DNA from: an uncultured Bacteroidales bacterium
GTDB lineage: Bacteria; Bacteroidota; Bacteroidia; Bacteroidales; UBA932
Direction: 5' to 3'
Assembly: GCA_900316245.1 (NCBI GenBank)
Contig: ONCE01000006.1
Coordinates: 30,701-94,700 of the forward strand
Length of the DNA stretch: 64,000 nt
The first letter of the stretch is position 1, and each line of letters starts with the position of its first letter. This document shows, piece after piece, positions 54,001-63,909 of this stretch. Below the pieces are notes generated by a model, which worked only from the letters and a program-made list of their open reading frames with translations, had not been told where the DNA came from and searched no databases. The position numbers and the translations under genes were made by a program.

Positions 54001-56155
54001 CGTCTCCGCCGGGTTCCTCTACGCTGGTTACCACAAAGGCCTGCAGCAGGCCGGGAGCGCCTTCGGCGGCCGGGAATTGCAGTTTCACGGAGGTGTTGCC
54101 GGTGCCGTCCAGGCGGGACTTGAAGAGCAAGTATTCCGCCGTGGTGAACTGGGAAGCCGGATTGTTGAAGTTGTATTTCTCAAAGCCCTTGAAGGGGACG
54201 TTGGCCTTGCGGAGGGTCATATCGGCCCTTACGTTGCAGTCGGATGCCGCACCGCCGGAGAGCCAGCTGGCGGCTACCCGCAGGGTGCTGGTTCCGTCGG
54301 CCTCCAGCATTTCAGGGTAGGCCGTGGTAATCTTGAGGCGGTTGGGCTTCACGGTTTCCACGTGCAAGGTCTTGTGGAAGGTGCTGCCGCCCACCTTGAA
54401 GTAGGCGTTCCAGTAGCCGGTGGGATCATCGGCCTTGGTGGTTACCTCGTAGCTGAAGAAGCCGTCGGTGCCTTTGGCCACCTGCTTGGTGTAGAACTGG
54501 CCTTCGGGGGTATACAGCTCCAGGGTGGCCGGGTGGCCTTCGGGCAGGTTCTTGCCCTTGTCCTGGAGGATGAGCGTGAGGTGCATGGTGTCTCCGGGGC
54601 GCCAGATGCCGCGCTCTCCGTACACGAAGCCCTTGATGCCCTGCTGCACGGTTTCGCCGCCCACGTCATAACGGCTCAGCGAACGCTCGTTGCCGTTGGT
54701 GACTTTCAGGTAAGAGGTGCTGCCGCCGGCCTTGGCCACTACGGCAAAGGGCTTGTGGTTTACAGTGATTTGGGCCAGGCCCTTGCTGTCGGTCTTGGCT
54801 TCTCCCATCTTCTGGAGCTGGAAGTCATACACTTCCAGGTTCACGCCGGGGAGACCCTTGGCGGTGAGGAGGTCCGTGGCGGCCACCCAGAGGGTGTTGC
54901 CGTCTGCGTATTCGGCCATCAGGCCCAGGTCGCTGGAGAGCAGCTGGATGGCGGGGAACCGGTCGCTGTCCATATAGTAGGACGGCTTGGTAGGGTCGTC
55001 GCTCTCTTCCCATTCGTACTCTTCCCAGTCGTAGTCGTTGTCCCAGAAGTAAGGGTTGGCTTTGTCCCACTCGGCTTCGTCGGCCGGGGTGGGCTTGCCG
55101 GTGAGGGCCTGGGCACTCACGATGGGTTCCTTGCCGCCATACAGGCTCTGGTCCTGGCGGAAGCTCAGGCGCACCCGGTAAATGGCACCGGGCTCCTGGC
55201 GGATGAGGCCGCCCAGGTAAATGGTGTGGGTATTCCACTTGTGCAGGTTCTTGGAAGCGTCCAGCTGCACGTCTCCGCGGTATACCAAACGGCCGCTGCG
55301 GCGCAGGCTGCCGGAACCGCCCAGGTCGTTTTCCTGGAGGAAGGAGAGCACGTTTTTCTCGTAAATCTTGATGATGCGTACCTCCACGGCGCTCAGGTTC
55401 ACGGCGCGGAAGGGGAGGAGGAGCTGGTTCTTGTCCGGAAGGATGTTGCCGCTCACCAGCAGTTCCACGGCGGGCTTGGGCTCGTTCAGGGTGAAGTTGC
55501 GTTGGAAGGTCTCTCCCAGGGTGTTGCCGTCGGCGTCCTTGAGGTTCTTGTCCAGGGTGAGCACCAGGTCTGCCTTCTGGTTCTCAAAGTGAACCTTGAC
55601 CATCTTGTCCTCCACTTGTACATAACTGCGGGCGGCGCCCTCCAGTTCTATCAGGCCTTTGACGGTGGCGTTGGCCGGAGCCTTGGAGAACGTCACTTCC
55701 ACCAGGTTTTCTTTCAGTTCGGCCTTGGATACCTGGAAGGGACGGCCGTTGTCGGGCTCGCCGGCTTCCGGCTCCTCTTCGCTCCTGCCGCGGACGGCCA
55801 TGCTGAAGGTAAAGGGTGAGGGGGCGTCCGGGAGCACTTTGTCCAGCGCGAAACTGATGGTATACGTCTCTCCGGCCTTCAGGCTTTCGGGCGTAAAGGT
55901 TACGGTGGTGGGGGTGGCCCACTGCGTATTGCCCTGCACTTTGGGCTGGATGGTGAACAGGCCCTCGGTGGGTTGCTGGGCAGCTTCCCGGGCCAGGTCA
56001 ATGCGGATGATGGCATCCTCTCCCACGATACCGCCGGTATAGGCCTTTACGTATTCGGCAAATTCCTGGGCCGAAGGCGTTTCTACGGCCGTCTTCCTGG
56101 GCCCGCAGGCCACGATGGCCGCAGCAGCGGCCATCCAAAACAAAAACTTACGCAT
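51068..56155 (-). CDS. Alpha-2-macroglobulin family lipoprotein with intact thioester motif
   Basis: The 1695-residue protein has a lipoprotein signal (AAIVACGPRK), macroglobulin domains (for example the MG2-like KGFVYGERGIWRPGDTMHL near residue 515), an A2M central domain (PVVLFLQPKTVDKNGDVLKLKLPTYVGSVRVMVVAG), the thioester CGEQ in YRYECGEQLSARGLTM, and an alpha-toroid (RQNADGGFAYWSGS). Bacterial A2M proteins of this type trap invading proteases in the periplasm and are commonly paired with PBP1C, as here, where pbpC starts within its stop codon. The start overlaps patB by eight bases. Confidence 0.95.
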   Translation of the reverse strand: MRKFLFWMAAAAAIVACGPRKTAVETPSAQEFAEYVKAYTGGIVGEDAIIRIDLAREAAQQPTEGLFTIQPKVQGNTQWATPTTVTFTPESLKAGETYTISFALDKVLPDAPSPFTFSMAVRGRSEEEPEAGEPDNGRPFQVSKAELKENLVEVTFSKAPANATVKGLIELEGAARSYVQVEDKMVKVHFENQKADLVLTLDKNLKDADGNTLGETFQRNFTLNEPKPAVELLVSGNILPDKNQLLLPFRAVNLSAVEVRIIKIYEKNVLSFLQENDLGGSGSLRRSGRLVYRGDVQLDASKNLHKWNTHTIYLGGLIRQEPGAIYRVRLSFRQDQSLYGGKEPIVSAQALTGKPTPADEAEWDKANPYFWDNDYDWEEYEWEESDDPTKPSYYMDSDRFPAIQLLSSDLGLMAEYADGNTLWVAATDLLTAKGLPGVNLEVYDFQLQKMGEAKTDSKGLAQITVNHKPFAVVAKAGGSTSYLKVTNGNERSLSRYDVGGETVQQGIKGFVYGERGIWRPGDTMHLTLILQDKGKNLPEGHPATLELYTPEGQFYTKQVAKGTDGFFSYEVTTKADDPTGYWNAYFKVGGSTFHKTLHVETVKPNRLKITTAYPEMLEADGTSTLRVAASWLSGGAASDCNVRADMTLRKANVPFKGFEKYNFNNPASQFTTAEYLLFKSRLDGTGNTSVKLQFPAAEGAPGLLQAFVVTSVEEPGGDESFTTETLPYSPYSAYVGIKVPEGDFLETDKDQPIQMAVVDAHGKRVKGHQIEYVVFKTGWNWWWENPGGELDSYVKGNSVTKIASGTLTSGADDTGINLRVNYPDWGRYLILAKDRNSGHVSGSFVTVDWSDYRGRANRQDPEALTMLTISTDKPSYQVGEKATVYIPAAKGGQALVSLENAGGVLQREWVSLSEKDTPYKFTVEPGMAPNIYVHVTLLQPYGATENDLPLRMYGVQRVKVENPASHLEPVVTLPQVLHPDEEFTVKVTEKSGKPMTYTLAIVDEGLLDLTAFKTPNPWDYMYKNEALGVKTWDLYDQVVGAFSGKFAPIASIGGDQENIVSARKDNRFNPVVLFLQPKTVDKNGDVLKLKLPTYVGSVRVMVVAGHEGAFGNAEKTVPVQNPLMVVTTLPRVLGINEECQIPVNVFAMEDGVKEAQVSVKVDGPVKLEGPASQKLTFAAKGDRLVKFALKATGEEGVAHITVEAAGSGHKASETIALTVQNPQPEIATVSRFSLKPGESRTVGNGTLQLAGFPAPDAQAWYINMRDYRYECGEQLSARGLTMVSLLPMLSEKEAAGARALIPTLINKLYARQNADGGFAYWSGSRSDTWVSSMAGHFLTAASKAGFEVNSGVIKNWKAYQKKMSQVFRVAGDNFFSNLDEAYRLYTMALAGEAQVSGMNRLKEASKIGDRARYMLAGAYALSGKATLGQGLLEGIGKDFPEYEPYNLTYGTGYRDRMVALDALVLCENIAEALSLASEPAERSMSTQETAFATVAYRHLYDKVPASELKVTLGDKAVQAQKSLVENLSGEQVVKNNSNGTVYGTLIKTQRSAVRTATSNGLKLEIKYTSAETGATVNPASLPQGTRFIATVKVTNTSSAKAYENLALNFPVASGWEIQNDRLTGGSGEESYDYKDIRDDRVNWFFALPAGRHKTFTVQLRAAYEGRYMLPSVVAEAMYEPAIQAATASGTAVVTE

Positions 56156-57329
56156 TCTGATAAGATTTTATACCGTCTCTCAAGCGTTCCAGGCCGTCCA
56201 GCAGGCGGGTTCTGGGGCAGGCGATGTTGAGGCGCTCGAAGCCTTCTCCGCTGGCGCCGTAAATGGTTCCGGTACTGAGCACCAGGCCGTGCTTTTCCCG
56301 CAGGTGGCCCGCAAATCGCTCGGAGAAGCCCTCCAGCGGTTCGCCGGGCTTCAAGGCGGCGCGGCAGTCCAGCCACATCAGGTACGTCCCTTCCAGCGGC
56401 GGGCAGGTGATCTGGGGCATTTCGTCTTCCAGGTAGCAGCACACGGTGCGGGCGTTGTGGTAGAGGTAGTTCCGGAGTTCGTCCAGCCAGGGCCCGCCCT
56501 GGCCGTAGGCGGCCTGCAGGGCGGTGGCGCCGAACACGTTCACGTCGCAGCACTCGTTGTCGTTGATGGCCCGGTCCATCTTCTTGAGAATCTCCGGATG
56601 GGCCGCATAGATATTGGCAATCTGGATGCCGGCTATGTTGAAGGCCTTGGTGGGGGAGATGCAGGAGACGGAGTCTTTCACGTATTCCTGGGGCAGGGTG
56701 GCCCAGGGGGTGTAATCGTGGCCGGGGTAGGTGAGTTCGCAGTGGATCTCATCGGAGATCACGAAGACGCCGTTCCGGCGGCAAATCTCGGCCATCAGGA
56801 GCAGTTCTTCCCTGGTCCACACGCGTCCCACGGGGTTGTGGGGGTTGCACAGGAGGAAAACCTTGCAGCCGGCCGCCAACTTTTCGAAGAGGTCCCAGTC
56901 CACTATGAAGTGCTTGCCGTCGTACTGCAGGGGGCAGTCCTGCTGGATGCACTTGTTGTTGCGGATGGCGGGGAAGAAAGCGTTGTAGCAGGGAGTCATC
57001 ACCAGCACCTTGTCTCCGGGTACGGTCATCGCCTTGATGGCGGCGCTGTAGGCCGCAATCACACCGGTGGTGGGAACGATATTCTCCCGGCTGATTCCCT
57101 CCCAGCCGTGCCGGGAGCTGAACCATCGGCCCATTACCTCAAAATAACTGTCCGGCAGCAGTTCGTAGCCAAACACGCCGTGGTCCAGCCTCTTTTGCAG
57201 GGCCTGCTGGATCTCGGGGGCAATGCGGAAGTCCATATCGGCCACCCACATGGGCAGCGTGCCGGGAAACTCATCCCATTTTACGCTTTCGGTCCCTTGA
57301 CGCGGGGGACACTCGTCGAAGTTGTACAT
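56148..57329 (-). CDS. PatB/MalY-type PLP-dependent C-S lyase (aminotransferase class I/II)
   Basis: The 393-residue enzyme has the MalY/PatB signature: LPMWVADMDFRIAPEI, GVFGYELLPDSY, CNPHNPVGRVW, ISDEIHCELTYPGH, the PLP lysine in SISPTKAFNIAG-like CISPTKAFNIAG, and the C-terminal RLNIACPR arginine. These enzymes act as cystathionine beta-lyases or related C-S lyases in the cytoplasm. It lies three bases after the DUF3737 gene and overlaps the A2M gene, so it is within the same operon; a link to cell defence is not obvious. Confidence 0.9.
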   Translation of the reverse strand: MYNFDECPPRQGTESVKWDEFPGTLPMWVADMDFRIAPEIQQALQKRLDHGVFGYELLPDSYFEVMGRWFSSRHGWEGISRENIVPTTGVIAAYSAAIKAMTVPGDKVLVMTPCYNAFFPAIRNNKCIQQDCPLQYDGKHFIVDWDLFEKLAAGCKVFLLCNPHNPVGRVWTREELLLMAEICRRNGVFVISDEIHCELTYPGHDYTPWATLPQEYVKDSVSCISPTKAFNIAGIQIANIYAAHPEILKKMDRAINDNECCDVNVFGATALQAAYGQGGPWLDELRNYLYHNARTVCCYLEDEMPQITCPPLEGTYLMWLDCRAALKPGEPLEGFSERFAGHLREKHGLVLSTGTIYGASGEGFERLNIACPRTRLLDGLERLRDGIKSYQNA

Positions 57330-57332
57330 AAT

Positions 57333-58181
57333 TTATGATAAGGTTTTGATTTCGCAGTCTCCGGGGGCTTTGATGTTCTGGTCCAGGATGATTTCGCCAA
57401 TGGAATCGGCCTGGATGCGGCCGCTGCGGGGGTTCTTCACCGAAACGATGTTCCCCTTCACGGTGGCCTGCACGCTGCTGTACTCGAAGGCCAGGTCTGC
57501 GTCGGGCTCGAAGGTGCAGTTTTCCAGAATCAGGTTCTCGCAGTAGCACAGGGGCTGGGTTCCGCCAATATGGCAGTTCACCAGGCGGAGGTTCTTGGCA
57601 TACCAGCCCAGGAACTCTCCCTGGATGCGGGAGTCGTATACCGTTACGTTCTCGCTCTCCCAGAAGGCATCCTTGGTATCCAGGTTGGAGTTGCGGATGA
57701 CCACGTTCTTGGAGTACTGGAACGAGTAGTTGCCCTGGAGGTTCAGGTTCTCCACATCGATGTTGTCCGTGTGCATAAAGATGTAATCGGCCTTTTTGGC
57801 CTCTACATTGCGGAGCTTTACGCCGTCACAGTCCCAGAAGGTCTCCTGGGCATTGGTGAGCTGGACGTTTTCCAGATAGGTATCCGTGATGCGGCGGAAC
57901 ATCTTGGGAGCTTCCACCAGGGTGTTGAACATTTTGCAGTGGCGCGTGTACCAGAGGGCCGCGCGGGCTCCTTCCCGGAAAATGCAATGGCGGATGGTAA
58001 AGCCGTCGCACTCCCAGAAGGGGTACTTTCCGTTGAATTCGCAGTTTTCGGCCTCTATGTTTGCGCCTTCTTTGAGGGAGGATTCGCCCGGGCCGATGGA
58101 GACGTTTTCCAGTTTCAGGCCCTCGCGTCGGACGTACAGGGGACGCTCCCCTTCGAAGTATTGATCTTTAATGTATTCCAT
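57333..58181 (-). CDS. DUF3737-family beta-helix protein
   Basis: The 282-residue product is almost entirely made of short repeats with the rhythm 'v.l.n..i', for example FWECDGFTIRHCIF, FWDCDGVKLRNVEA and FWESENVTVYDSRI, as in DUF3737 right-handed beta-helix proteins. No signal peptide. It opens the operon that continues with patB, A2M and pbpC, and its ATG follows a TAACTTTG -7 box by six bases. The biochemical role of the family is not known to me. Confidence 0.85.
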   Translation of the reverse strand: MEYIKDQYFEGERPLYVRREGLKLENVSIGPGESSLKEGANIEAENCEFNGKYPFWECDGFTIRHCIFREGARAALWYTRHCKMFNTLVEAPKMFRRITDTYLENVQLTNAQETFWDCDGVKLRNVEAKKADYIFMHTDNIDVENLNLQGNYSFQYSKNVVIRNSNLDTKDAFWESENVTVYDSRIQGEFLGWYAKNLRLVNCHIGGTQPLCYCENLILENCTFEPDADLAFEYSSVQATVKGNIVSVKNPRSGRIQADSIGEIILDQNIKAPGDCEIKTLS

Positions 58182-58187
58182 ATCTTA

Positions 58188-58226
58188 CAAAGTTACAAAT
58201 TATCTTGTTGAAAATAGCTATCTTTG
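58188..58226. promoter_or_regulatory. Divergent -7 boxes for the DUF3737 operon and the EamA transporter
   Basis: TAACTTTG on the minus strand at 58195-58188 precedes the DUF3737 ATG by six bases. TATCTTTG on the plus strand at 58219-58226 precedes the transporter ATG at 58246 by 19 bases. Confidence 0.55.
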
Positions 58227-58245
58227 TGCGCCAAAAAGCTTAGCC

Positions 58246-59157
58246 ATGAAAGAAAACAACGGAGCCCTGGCGGGTAACTTGGCGTGCTTTGCCGCCTACG
58301 CCATCTTTGGTTTCAATATCATCAGTTGCAAGAATATTGCCATTGACGGGAATATTACGCCCATGGCGCTGTTTTGTTTGCGTTCTTTCGGTGCAACGGC
58401 CCTGTTCTGGATCTGGTCTCTGTTTACGGCTCCCAACGACCATATCAAGAAGGAGGACCTTGGAAAGGTGGCGGTGGCTTCCTTCCTGGGGCTCTTCCTG
58501 ACGCAGATTTCCTTCCTCTTTGCCATCACCCAGACCACGGCCATCGACGCCTCCATTATGAGCACCCTCAGCCCCATTATGACGCTGATCATATCGGCCC
58601 TGGTCATCAAAGAGAAGATTACCTGGAGCGGGGTGGCCGGCATAGCCTTGAGTCTGGTGGGCGTTTTCATCCTCATCTTCAACAGCGTTTCCATCCGCTC
58701 CGGGGCCGATTCCACTTCCATCTGGGGCATCCTGGGCATGCTCGTAAATACGTTGAGTTTTGCCTCCTATGTGGGTATCTTCAAGCCCGTCATCAAGCGG
58801 TATTCGGTGGTGACTTTTATGAAGTGGATGTTCCTCTTCTCTTCGCTGATGTCGCTGCCGTTTGCCTTTGGAGCCTTCAAGGCCTCCAACCTGGCCGCCG
58901 TGCCCACCGACATTATGCTCCACGTAATCTACGTGGTGGTGGCCGCTACTTTCATTGCCTATTTTCTCATCCCCTTTGCCCAGAAGCGGCTGCGGCCGGT
59001 TGTGGTGTGTATGTACAGTTACGTGCAGCCGGTCATTGCTATGATCATTGCCCTGGCGCTGGGCCTGGACCAGCTCACCCTCCTGAAAGTGCTGGCTTCC
59101 GTACTGGTCTTCCTGGGCGTGGGCCTGGTGAACTTCGTTCCCCGAAAGGTACAATAA
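58246..59157 (+). CDS. EamA/DMT-family transporter
   Basis: The 303-residue protein has ten hydrophobic segments in two EamA repeats (AIFGFNIISCKNIAIDG in the first; LVNTLSFASYVGIFKPVIKRYS and PVVVCMYSYVQPVIAMIIALALG in the second). DMT exporters of this type move metabolites or amino acids; the substrate cannot be read. The ATG at 58246 is used because it follows the -7 box; an ATG at 58171 lies upstream of that box. A terminator hairpin follows directly. Confidence 0.88.
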   Translation: MKENNGALAGNLACFAAYAIFGFNIISCKNIAIDGNITPMALFCLRSFGATALFWIWSLFTAPNDHIKKEDLGKVAVASFLGLFLTQISFLFAITQTTAIDASIMSTLSPIMTLIISALVIKEKITWSGVAGIALSLVGVFILIFNSVSIRSGADSTSIWGILGMLVNTLSFASYVGIFKPVIKRYSVVTFMKWMFLFSSLMSLPFAFGAFKASNLAAVPTDIMLHVIYVVVAATFIAYFLIPFAQKRLRPVVVCMYSYVQPVIAMIIALALGLDQLTLLKVLASVLVFLGVGLVNFVPRKVQ

Positions 59158-59159
59158 AA

Positions 59160-59188
59160 AATCCCCGGGCCTTTAGAGCTCGGGGATT
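59160..59188. terminator. Terminator hairpin between the EamA transporter gene and groL
   Basis: AATCCCCG (59160-59167) pairs with CGGGGATT (59181-59188), extended by GC/GC inside; preceded by an A-run, which reads as a T-run for groL on the minus strand. Confidence 0.7.
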
Positions 59189-59208
59189 AGTTTATAAGGG
59201 CCGATGGA

Positions 59209-60873
<1,665 letters not shown>

Positions 60874-61140
60874 TTAGAGGATTGCCAAAATATCAGACTG
60901 TTTTACAATGAGGTACTTCTTGTTTTCCACGGTTACCTCGGTGCCGGCGTACTTGCCATAGAGAACGGTGTCGCCTACTTTTACTTCCATAGGTTCGTCC
61001 TTGGCGCCCGGGCCTACGGCCACAATCACGCCCTGCTGGGGCTTCTCTTTGGCATTGTCCGGGATGTAGAGGCCCCCGGCGGTCATGGTTTCGGCCTCTT
61101 TGGGCTCGATAACCACTCTAGTTCCTAAAGGTTTCAGCAT
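60874..61140 (-). CDS. groS: Co-chaperonin GroES (10 kDa)
   Basis: The 88-residue protein starts [13 protein letters not shown] and contains the mobile-loop region [21 protein letters not shown] and the closing [13 protein letters not shown]. The ATG at 61140 is chosen over one at 61197 that would add 19 unrelated residues and lies in the promoter region. It is the first gene of groS-groL. Confidence 0.97.
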   Translation of the reverse strand: MLKPLGTRVVIEPKEAETMTAGGLYIPDNAKEKPQQGVIVAVGPGAKDEPMEVKVGDTVLYGKYAGTEVTVENKKYLIVKQSDILAIL

Positions 61141-61181
61141 AATATTTTGTTTGTTTTTGTTTATTTCTGCCGCCATTTTCT

Positions 61182-61222
61182 TCAACAGCTGTGCCAATGG
61201 GCGCCGACTGACAATTTGGCAG
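61182..61222 (-). promoter_or_regulatory. groS upstream control region: near-palindrome and TTGGCAC-N5-TTGA element
   Basis: CTGACAATTTGGCAG (plus strand 61208-61222) is a palindrome with one mismatch. Between it and groS, the minus strand carries TTGGCAC (61197-61191), five bases and TTGA (61185-61182), resembling a sigma-54 -24/-12 element but lacking the -12 GC. No TAnnTTTG -7 box is present upstream of groS and no CIRCE element is seen. A dedicated heat-shock type control is inferred. Confidence 0.4.
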
Positions 61223-61281
61223 CCCTCGACGGCTTATGCTAATAATAAGGCACAATAATTCAAGAATCAATGATTTTTATG

Positions 61282-61289
61282 TATCTTTG
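61282..61289 (+). promoter_or_regulatory. -7 box of the sensor kinase gene
   Basis: TATCTTTG followed by AGGT and the ATG at 61294, predicting a leaderless mRNA. No clear -33 TTTG. Confidence 0.5.
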
Positions 61290-61293
61290 AGGT

Positions 61294-63195
61294 ATGAGAG
61301 CCCGCATCTTTTTTACCCTGATATTTTTAGTGACCACCTTCCGGCTGGCCGCACAGGACAATCCGTACGAAATAGATAATAACTGCTATACTTGGTATCA
61401 GCAGGCGGAATTACTGGTAGGCCAGGAAGGTTTCAAGGAGGCAAGCGACCAATTGCTGAAGACCGCCCTGGAAGCAGGTGACAAAAAGGCAGAGACCCTC
61501 TATTACACACTGATACTTAAAGACCGGGTGATATATCCTTTCACTCCCGAGAATGAGCGGAAGGCCCTGGAAGCGCAGGAGAAGCTGAAACAAGTGGCCT
61601 CGGAAACCGGCTACGACCAATACTATTATTATTCTTATCTGCTGCTCCAGAACTACTATTACAACAACGGTCAAGAATACCACGCCCTGGCCATGACCCA
61701 GGAAATGCAGGCCGAAGCCCTGGAAGCGGGGAACCCCTACGGCCTGTGGCTGAGCGACCGGAACCTTGCCTCCCTGTACATCGCCCAGAACGACTACGTA
61801 AGCGCCAAACCCTATCTGCAGAGCGCCATCCGAACCTGGCAGGAGACAGAGGACGAAACCCTGAAGCGCCAGTCTCTCACCCGTATTTACTGCGACCTGG
61901 CCGACACCTATCCTATCGGCACGGATTCGGTGCGTATCAATGTTGCCAAGGCTATGGAAGAAGCCAAACAGCACCTGGACACACTGCGGTGCTGGTATTA
62001 CCAGGCTCGCCTGGCCGCCCTGGACGGGAATCAGAAACAATACCGCCACCTGCGAGACCTCTGCCTGACCGACCCTCAAATCTATCAGGTGAACCGGAAG
62101 GCCAACATTTACTTTTCCCTCATCGACGCTGTTTTCGATGGCAGCATAGTCCAGAGGAAAGACGAAATCGCAAATATGACCTCCATCCGGGAAAAAAAGG
62201 TCATAGCCAACCTGTGTGAAAACCAGGGTCTCAAGGATTATGCCTTCAATCTGGAGAAGGAATTGGTGGAACGCCTGGAAAGGGCTATTTCCAGGACCAA
62301 TCAGTCCCGGGTTTCGGAACTGGAAATAACCATGGGCAAAGCCGCTCTCAGGGCCGATTTGGAAACCAAGGAGCACCAGATTTCCCGCATCTCGCTCCTG
62401 ACGCTCATCCTGCTGTCTATCCTGATGGCCTTCCTCGCCCTCTTCTTCTGGGTTCACAACCGCAAACTGCGGGAAGCCAATGAGAGGGTGCGCATGGCCG
62501 ATAATGCCAAAACCCGCTTTGTGCAGAACATGAGCCACGAAGTCCGCACTCCGCTGAACGCCATCGTGGGTTTCTCCCAGCTGCTCTCTTTGCCGGATGG
62601 TAGCCTGGCCCCCGAAGAAAAGGAAGAATTTGCCAGCCATATCGTGAACAACACCAAGATGCTCACCATGCTACTGGACGATATCTTGAATGCATCGGCC
62701 ATGGACAGCGGCAATTACAGTATCAATTACGAAGAAGGCGAAAAGGACCACATGGCTCAGGAAGCCATCACCAGTGCGGAACACCGCCTGCAGCCCGGCG
62801 TCCGGCTTTACTACGCACCCGAAGAACCCGAGCCTTTCAGCCTGGTCACCGACCCCCGCCGCGTCCAACAGATTCTGATTAATCTCATCACCAACGCCTG
62901 CAAACATACGTCCCAAGGCGAAATAAAGGTGAGCAGTTCCCTGTCGGAGCACCCGGGTTTCCTCACATACGCCGTCACCGATACCGGCCCCGGCATCCCG
63001 CCGGACCAGGCTGAAAAAATCTTCGAACGCTTCTCCAAACTGAACGATTTCGTGCAGGGGACGGGATTGGGCCTGTCCATCTGCCGAGACATCGCCGGCC
63101 GCATTGGTGCTCAGGTTTATCTGGACACAACGTGGAAAGGCCAGGGCGCCCGTTTTGTCTTCACCATTCCCCTTGAAGCCCCCAAACAATCGTAG
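61294..63195 (+). CDS. Sensor histidine kinase with periplasmic TPR-like region
   Basis: The 633-residue protein has a signal peptide (1-20, ending RLAAQ), a helical TPR-like sensor region (about 25-355), one membrane helix (about 367-388), the H-box MSHEVRTPLNAIVGFSQLL with the phosphorylated histidine, an N-box (LINLITNACKHT), G1 (VTDTGPGIPPDQ) and G2 (GTGLGLSIC). No receiver or DNA-binding domain is fused and no response regulator is adjacent, so it is an orphan kinase here. The ATG follows a TATCTTTG -7 box by four bases. Confidence 0.92.
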   Translation: MRARIFFTLIFLVTTFRLAAQDNPYEIDNNCYTWYQQAELLVGQEGFKEASDQLLKTALEAGDKKAETLYYTLILKDRVIYPFTPENERKALEAQEKLKQVASETGYDQYYYYSYLLLQNYYYNNGQEYHALAMTQEMQAEALEAGNPYGLWLSDRNLASLYIAQNDYVSAKPYLQSAIRTWQETEDETLKRQSLTRIYCDLADTYPIGTDSVRINVAKAMEEAKQHLDTLRCWYYQARLAALDGNQKQYRHLRDLCLTDPQIYQVNRKANIYFSLIDAVFDGSIVQRKDEIANMTSIREKKVIANLCENQGLKDYAFNLEKELVERLERAISRTNQSRVSELEITMGKAALRADLETKEHQISRISLLTLILLSILMAFLALFFWVHNRKLREANERVRMADNAKTRFVQNMSHEVRTPLNAIVGFSQLLSLPDGSLAPEEKEEFASHIVNNTKMLTMLLDDILNASAMDSGNYSINYEEGEKDHMAQEAITSAEHRLQPGVRLYYAPEEPEPFSLVTDPRRVQQILINLITNACKHTSQGEIKVSSSLSEHPGFLTYAVTDTGPGIPPDQAEKIFERFSKLNDFVQGTGLGLSICRDIAGRIGAQVYLDTTWKGQGARFVFTIPLEAPKQS

Positions 63196-63225
63196 AAAAT
63201 GATCCCTATATATAATATATTGCGT

Positions 63226-63621
63226 ATGTGTAAGAAGATTCTCCTATCTCTGTTCCTGCTGCTGGGGGCCTTGGTGCTCAAGGCACAGGATTTTAAAGTG
63301 GTGGCCGATGCGTCCATTCCCTCCGATGCCGCCCAGGTGCTGGTGCAGCGTTTTACCCAGATGCTGGAAGCCGGCGGGCTCACCGTGGTGGAAGAGGGGG
63401 CCGATGTTATTACGCTTACCCCCACCGTCACGGACCGCACGGAAGTGTCCGGTCAGGTGGCCCTCACCGTTGACCTCAAGGCCGCGGCAGGGGAGGTGGA
63501 AGAGGTGTTCCCCATCAAGGGTGTGGGAGAGAATGAGGCCGATGCCTGGCAGCGTGCCGTAAAACAGATATTACCCCGCTCCAAGGCCGCTCAGAGCTTT
63601 GTTGGGAAACTCAAAAAATAA
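63226..63621 (+). CDS. Small secreted protein of unknown function
   Basis: The 131-residue product (ATG at 63226; an upstream ATG at 63199 would put nine residues before the signal peptide) has a signal peptide MCKKILLSLFLLLGALVLKAQ and a small alpha/beta domain of about 110 residues with AAQVLVQRFTQMLEAGGLTVVEEGADVI, reminiscent of surface-exposed lipoprotein or assembly-type domains, but I recognise no family. The gene starts 30 bases after the sensor kinase stop and could be co-transcribed with it. Confidence 0.6.
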   Translation: MCKKILLSLFLLLGALVLKAQDFKVVADASIPSDAAQVLVQRFTQMLEAGGLTVVEEGADVITLTPTVTDRTEVSGQVALTVDLKAAAGEVEEVFPIKGVGENEADAWQRAVKQILPRSKAAQSFVGKLKK

Positions 63622-63698
63622 GTTTTTGGTGCAAGTGATTGATTCTGAATAGCAAATTAAAAATTTTTAAAAATTCTTTGAAAATTTCTCGTAAAAAA

Positions 63699-63729
63699 TT
63701 TGCTAGTTAAAAAAAAGGTAGTACCTTTG
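63699..63729 (+). promoter_or_regulatory. rRNA operon promoter
   Basis: TTTG (63699-63702), a 19-base spacer and TACCTTTG (63722-63729): a full match to the Bacteroidota -33/-7 consensus, with an A/T-rich upstream stretch (63641-63698) that could act as an UP-like element. Confidence 0.85.
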
Positions 63730-63732
63730 CAG

Positions 63733-63759
63733 TCCCGTTCGGCAACGAGCGGGATTTTT
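63733..63759 (+). promoter_or_regulatory. Terminator-like hairpin at the 5' end of the rRNA leader
   Basis: TCCCGTTCG (63733-63741), tetraloop GCAA, CGAGCGGGA (63746-63754), then five T. The nine-pair stem has one G-T wobble. It begins within a few bases of the predicted transcription start. Confidence 0.6.
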
Positions 63760-63909
63760 ACGGCCCAAAGGCCATCAAAAAGTTCATTGAAAAGACTGAA
63801 AGGAAGTACAAGCAAGTACCGAGAAAAAGTGTAACACTTTTTACTTTAAACGAGCGTCAGTTTCTTTACAGAAACAGCGTCAGGACAAGCTAAGCATTAT
63901 AAAAAATAT

